A stretch of 64,000 nucleotides of DNA from Peronospora farinosa. Its lineage: Eukaryota; Oomycota; Peronosporomycetes; Peronosporales; Peronosporaceae. Both the position numbers and the translations under genes were made by a program. A model generated the notes under the pieces. That model saw only the letters and a program-made list of their open reading frames with translations, did no database searches and was not told the origin of the DNA. Location: assembly GCA_947646735.1 (NCBI GenBank), contig CANTFK010000877.1, forward strand, positions 248,001-312,000, in the 5' to 3' direction. Positions 61,209-64,000 of the stretch are shown here, piece by piece (within the stretch, counting starts at the first letter, position 1; each line of letters opens with the position of its first letter).

Positions 61209-62501
61209 ATGGATCTATCGGACACCAGCTATAGCTCACACTCTCGTCATTTACAGGAAACACCACGCAAGACGATCTCCATCAGTTATAAATTCTTTGT
61301 CTTTTTCGCGACGGTGGTAGTAGCCGCGCTTTTGTTCTCTTTCATCTTCTTCTCGATTCATCAAGGCTATTCACTTCACACCGTCTACCTTCTTCAAGTC
61401 TGTTTGGCCATTGCTTTACTTGAGAAAAGTTGGTGGCATTACCGTATTCGGCATCGATTCTTGATCCCGCTAGAGACGTCCACAGCTATAAGATTTGGCA
61501 ATGGGGATCCAGAGATGCCACGACGTGACACTGCAGAATACGATCGTGAACTTCTTGAGAGGATGGAACCTAAGATGTTTGCGGTGAACCGTATGACCGA
61601 TAGGTTGACAAAGGATGTACGTGGTGCAGCAGTAACAATAGCGTTGGTAGCGGCGTCAATCATTGCCACTGTAAGCACCATCATAGCAATGCACACTAAC
61701 AAAACATTGGCCACGTGTGCTGCGGTGGGTTCCTTTGCTGGTGTGCTAAGCGCCTGCTTAGCTCCTACGCGTAGCGATGGCGTTGCTATACTCGTTCACG
61801 AAGGTGCGCTGACTGTGACTGGCATGAACACTATGATCGTTCACTATACGAAGTCAAAGTTGGAAATGGCGGTTGTGGACTATTTGTTTGTTGCACTGGC
61901 CAGCTGGGCGATTATTGTGATTTTGCGTATTATCGTGTCGAAGAAAATGCTGGAGTGTTTTCTAATGGTTACTCTGGATACTGTTGCGCTGCTTCACGTG
62001 ACTGTCATTTTGATGGAAGTGCTGGACTTCGTTGACCACCCGCTCGCAAACAACTTGCCTTTTGAACTAGCTTCTTTCTTCGTCACGGTTGCGTCGGCTG
62101 AGTTGGGTCACTACGTGTTTAATATGGTGACTTGTCAGCTGATGCATCGCCTGTTATGGCGCTGGAAACATATGTCCTCAAGAGTATCGATGGTATTAGA
62201 CTTTATCGTGTCTGTACTATTCGGCGCTGTCGGCATGGTGATCTGGATGCTGGTTGGCGACACGGATATGAGCACCTGGAACATCGTCGCACTTCTCGGT
62301 GCAGTGGGTTTATCCCAGTTGGGGCGTTCCTTCATCTCGTTGATTCATGAAACAGCAATGGCGCCTTCGTGGAACCGTGGGACATATTCTGTCTGGAATA
62401 ATGGCATCATGGAGTTAATGAATCCATTTCTCGTCGGCTGGATTGTGTTTTATCCGTACGCCAAAACAATTTTGGAGGCCGAATTATCGCGTGAAAAATA
62501 G
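61209..62501 (+). CDS. Multi-pass membrane protein, paralogue B
   Basis: 430 aa, single exon, ATG at 61209 (MDLSDTSYSSHSRHLQETPR). Same plan as paralogue A: two N-terminal helices (FFVFFATVVVAALLFSFIFF; TVYLLQVCLAIALLEKSWWH), a charged loop with RELLERMEPKMFAVNRMTDR (A has QLYESMRAKSFAIDPMVSKM at the same place), then about eight membrane segments. Shared landmarks include SxCLAPTRSDGVAILVHEGA (A: CSSLAPSATDAVVVIIYQIC), IIVILRIIVSKKMLECFLMV and the end FLVGWIVFYPYAK (A: LAAIVVYYPYIK). It lacks the DRM element of A. An ancient duplication in head-to-head orientation is likely. Function unknown. Confidence 0.82.
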   Translation: MDLSDTSYSSHSRHLQETPRKTISISYKFFVFFATVVVAALLFSFIFFSIHQGYSLHTVYLLQVCLAIALLEKSWWHYRIRHRFLIPLETSTAIRFGNGDPEMPRRDTAEYDRELLERMEPKMFAVNRMTDRLTKDVRGAAVTIALVAASIIATVSTIIAMHTNKTLATCAAVGSFAGVLSACLAPTRSDGVAILVHEGALTVTGMNTMIVHYTKSKLEMAVVDYLFVALASWAIIVILRIIVSKKMLECFLMVTLDTVALLHVTVILMEVLDFVDHPLANNLPFELASFFVTVASAELGHYVFNMVTCQLMHRLLWRWKHMSSRVSMVLDFIVSVLFGAVGMVIWMLVGDTDMSTWNIVALLGAVGLSQLGRSFISLIHETAMAPSWNRGTYSVWNNGIMELMNPFLVGWIVFYPYAKTILEAELSREK

Positions 62502-62624
62502 GAGGGAGCAGGATAAAGTATTTATTATGGAAAGAGCTGTAAAAAGTGTTGCTTTGGAGCACGTCAATATAAGTGACCTCAAAAAGATCGATCATTGTGT
62601 TTGCTGCGTTACTCTGCAGTGCTT

Positions 62625-64000
<1,376 letters not shown>

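Overview
The window is nuclear DNA of an oomycete, most likely a Peronosporales species (Phytophthora or downy mildew type). The evidence is dense protein genes on both strands, introns of roughly 50-100 bp with GTACG/GTAAG donors, stramenopile-like proteins, and a fragment matching mitochondrial nad6. I found no rRNA, tRNA or CRISPR array. About 27 protein genes can be supported. Many are single-exon; for the spliced ones I rebuilt exon joins by hand from splice sites, reading frame and family similarity.

Layout. 1-4 kb: an FG-repeat nuclear-pore/mRNA-export type protein (partial), ribosomal protein eL13 and an AATF/Bfr2 nucleolar protein. 4.1-10.7 kb: a decayed gene on the minus strand split by a complete, very young Ty1/copia element (LTRs, PBS, PPT, 5-bp target duplication, unbroken 1544-codon gag-pol). 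Its left LTR alone carries a 177-bp insert that looks like mitochondrial nad6. 11-22.4 kb: a PX-ankyrin protein, a NSF-N/BTB/cytochrome-b5 fusion, arginase, IMPACT/YIH1, TRM13 (with a one-base frame break), TAF9 and a three-RRM export-type RNA-binding protein. 22.8-38.7 kb: a LysE-like membrane protein, ADP/ATP carrier, TRAPPC4, an SGNH/CE2-like esterase, aminopeptidase P, a coiled-coil protein, a shattered amine-oxidase pseudogene, cyclin L, tRNA-splicing endonuclease SEN2, an ENT nucleoside transporter and a small unknown gene. 38.7-42.5 kb is gene-poor and looks like eroded mobile DNA. 42.5-52 kb: a small PX protein, Ap4A phosphorylase, an SDN/REX-type exonuclease, URB2/NPA2 and a REX1-B-domain protein. 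53-58 kb: two divergent unknown genes whose products share a Cys-rich/coiled-coil module. 58.5-64 kb: two divergent paralogous multi-pass membrane proteins around a LINE relic, then RNF113/CWC24 running off the right edge.

The genes do not form a pathway. Several concern RNA metabolism and ribosome biogenesis (eL13, AATF, URB2, TRM13, SEN2, cyclin L, RNF113, exonuclease, RRM protein), as expected for conserved housekeeping loci. Gene pairs are tightly packed: divergent starts lie about 100-150 bp apart and convergent stops as little as 53 bp apart. The least described material is the divergent pair at 53-58 kb, the NSF-N/BTB/b5 fusion, the paralogous membrane pair and the mitochondrial insert in the LTR.
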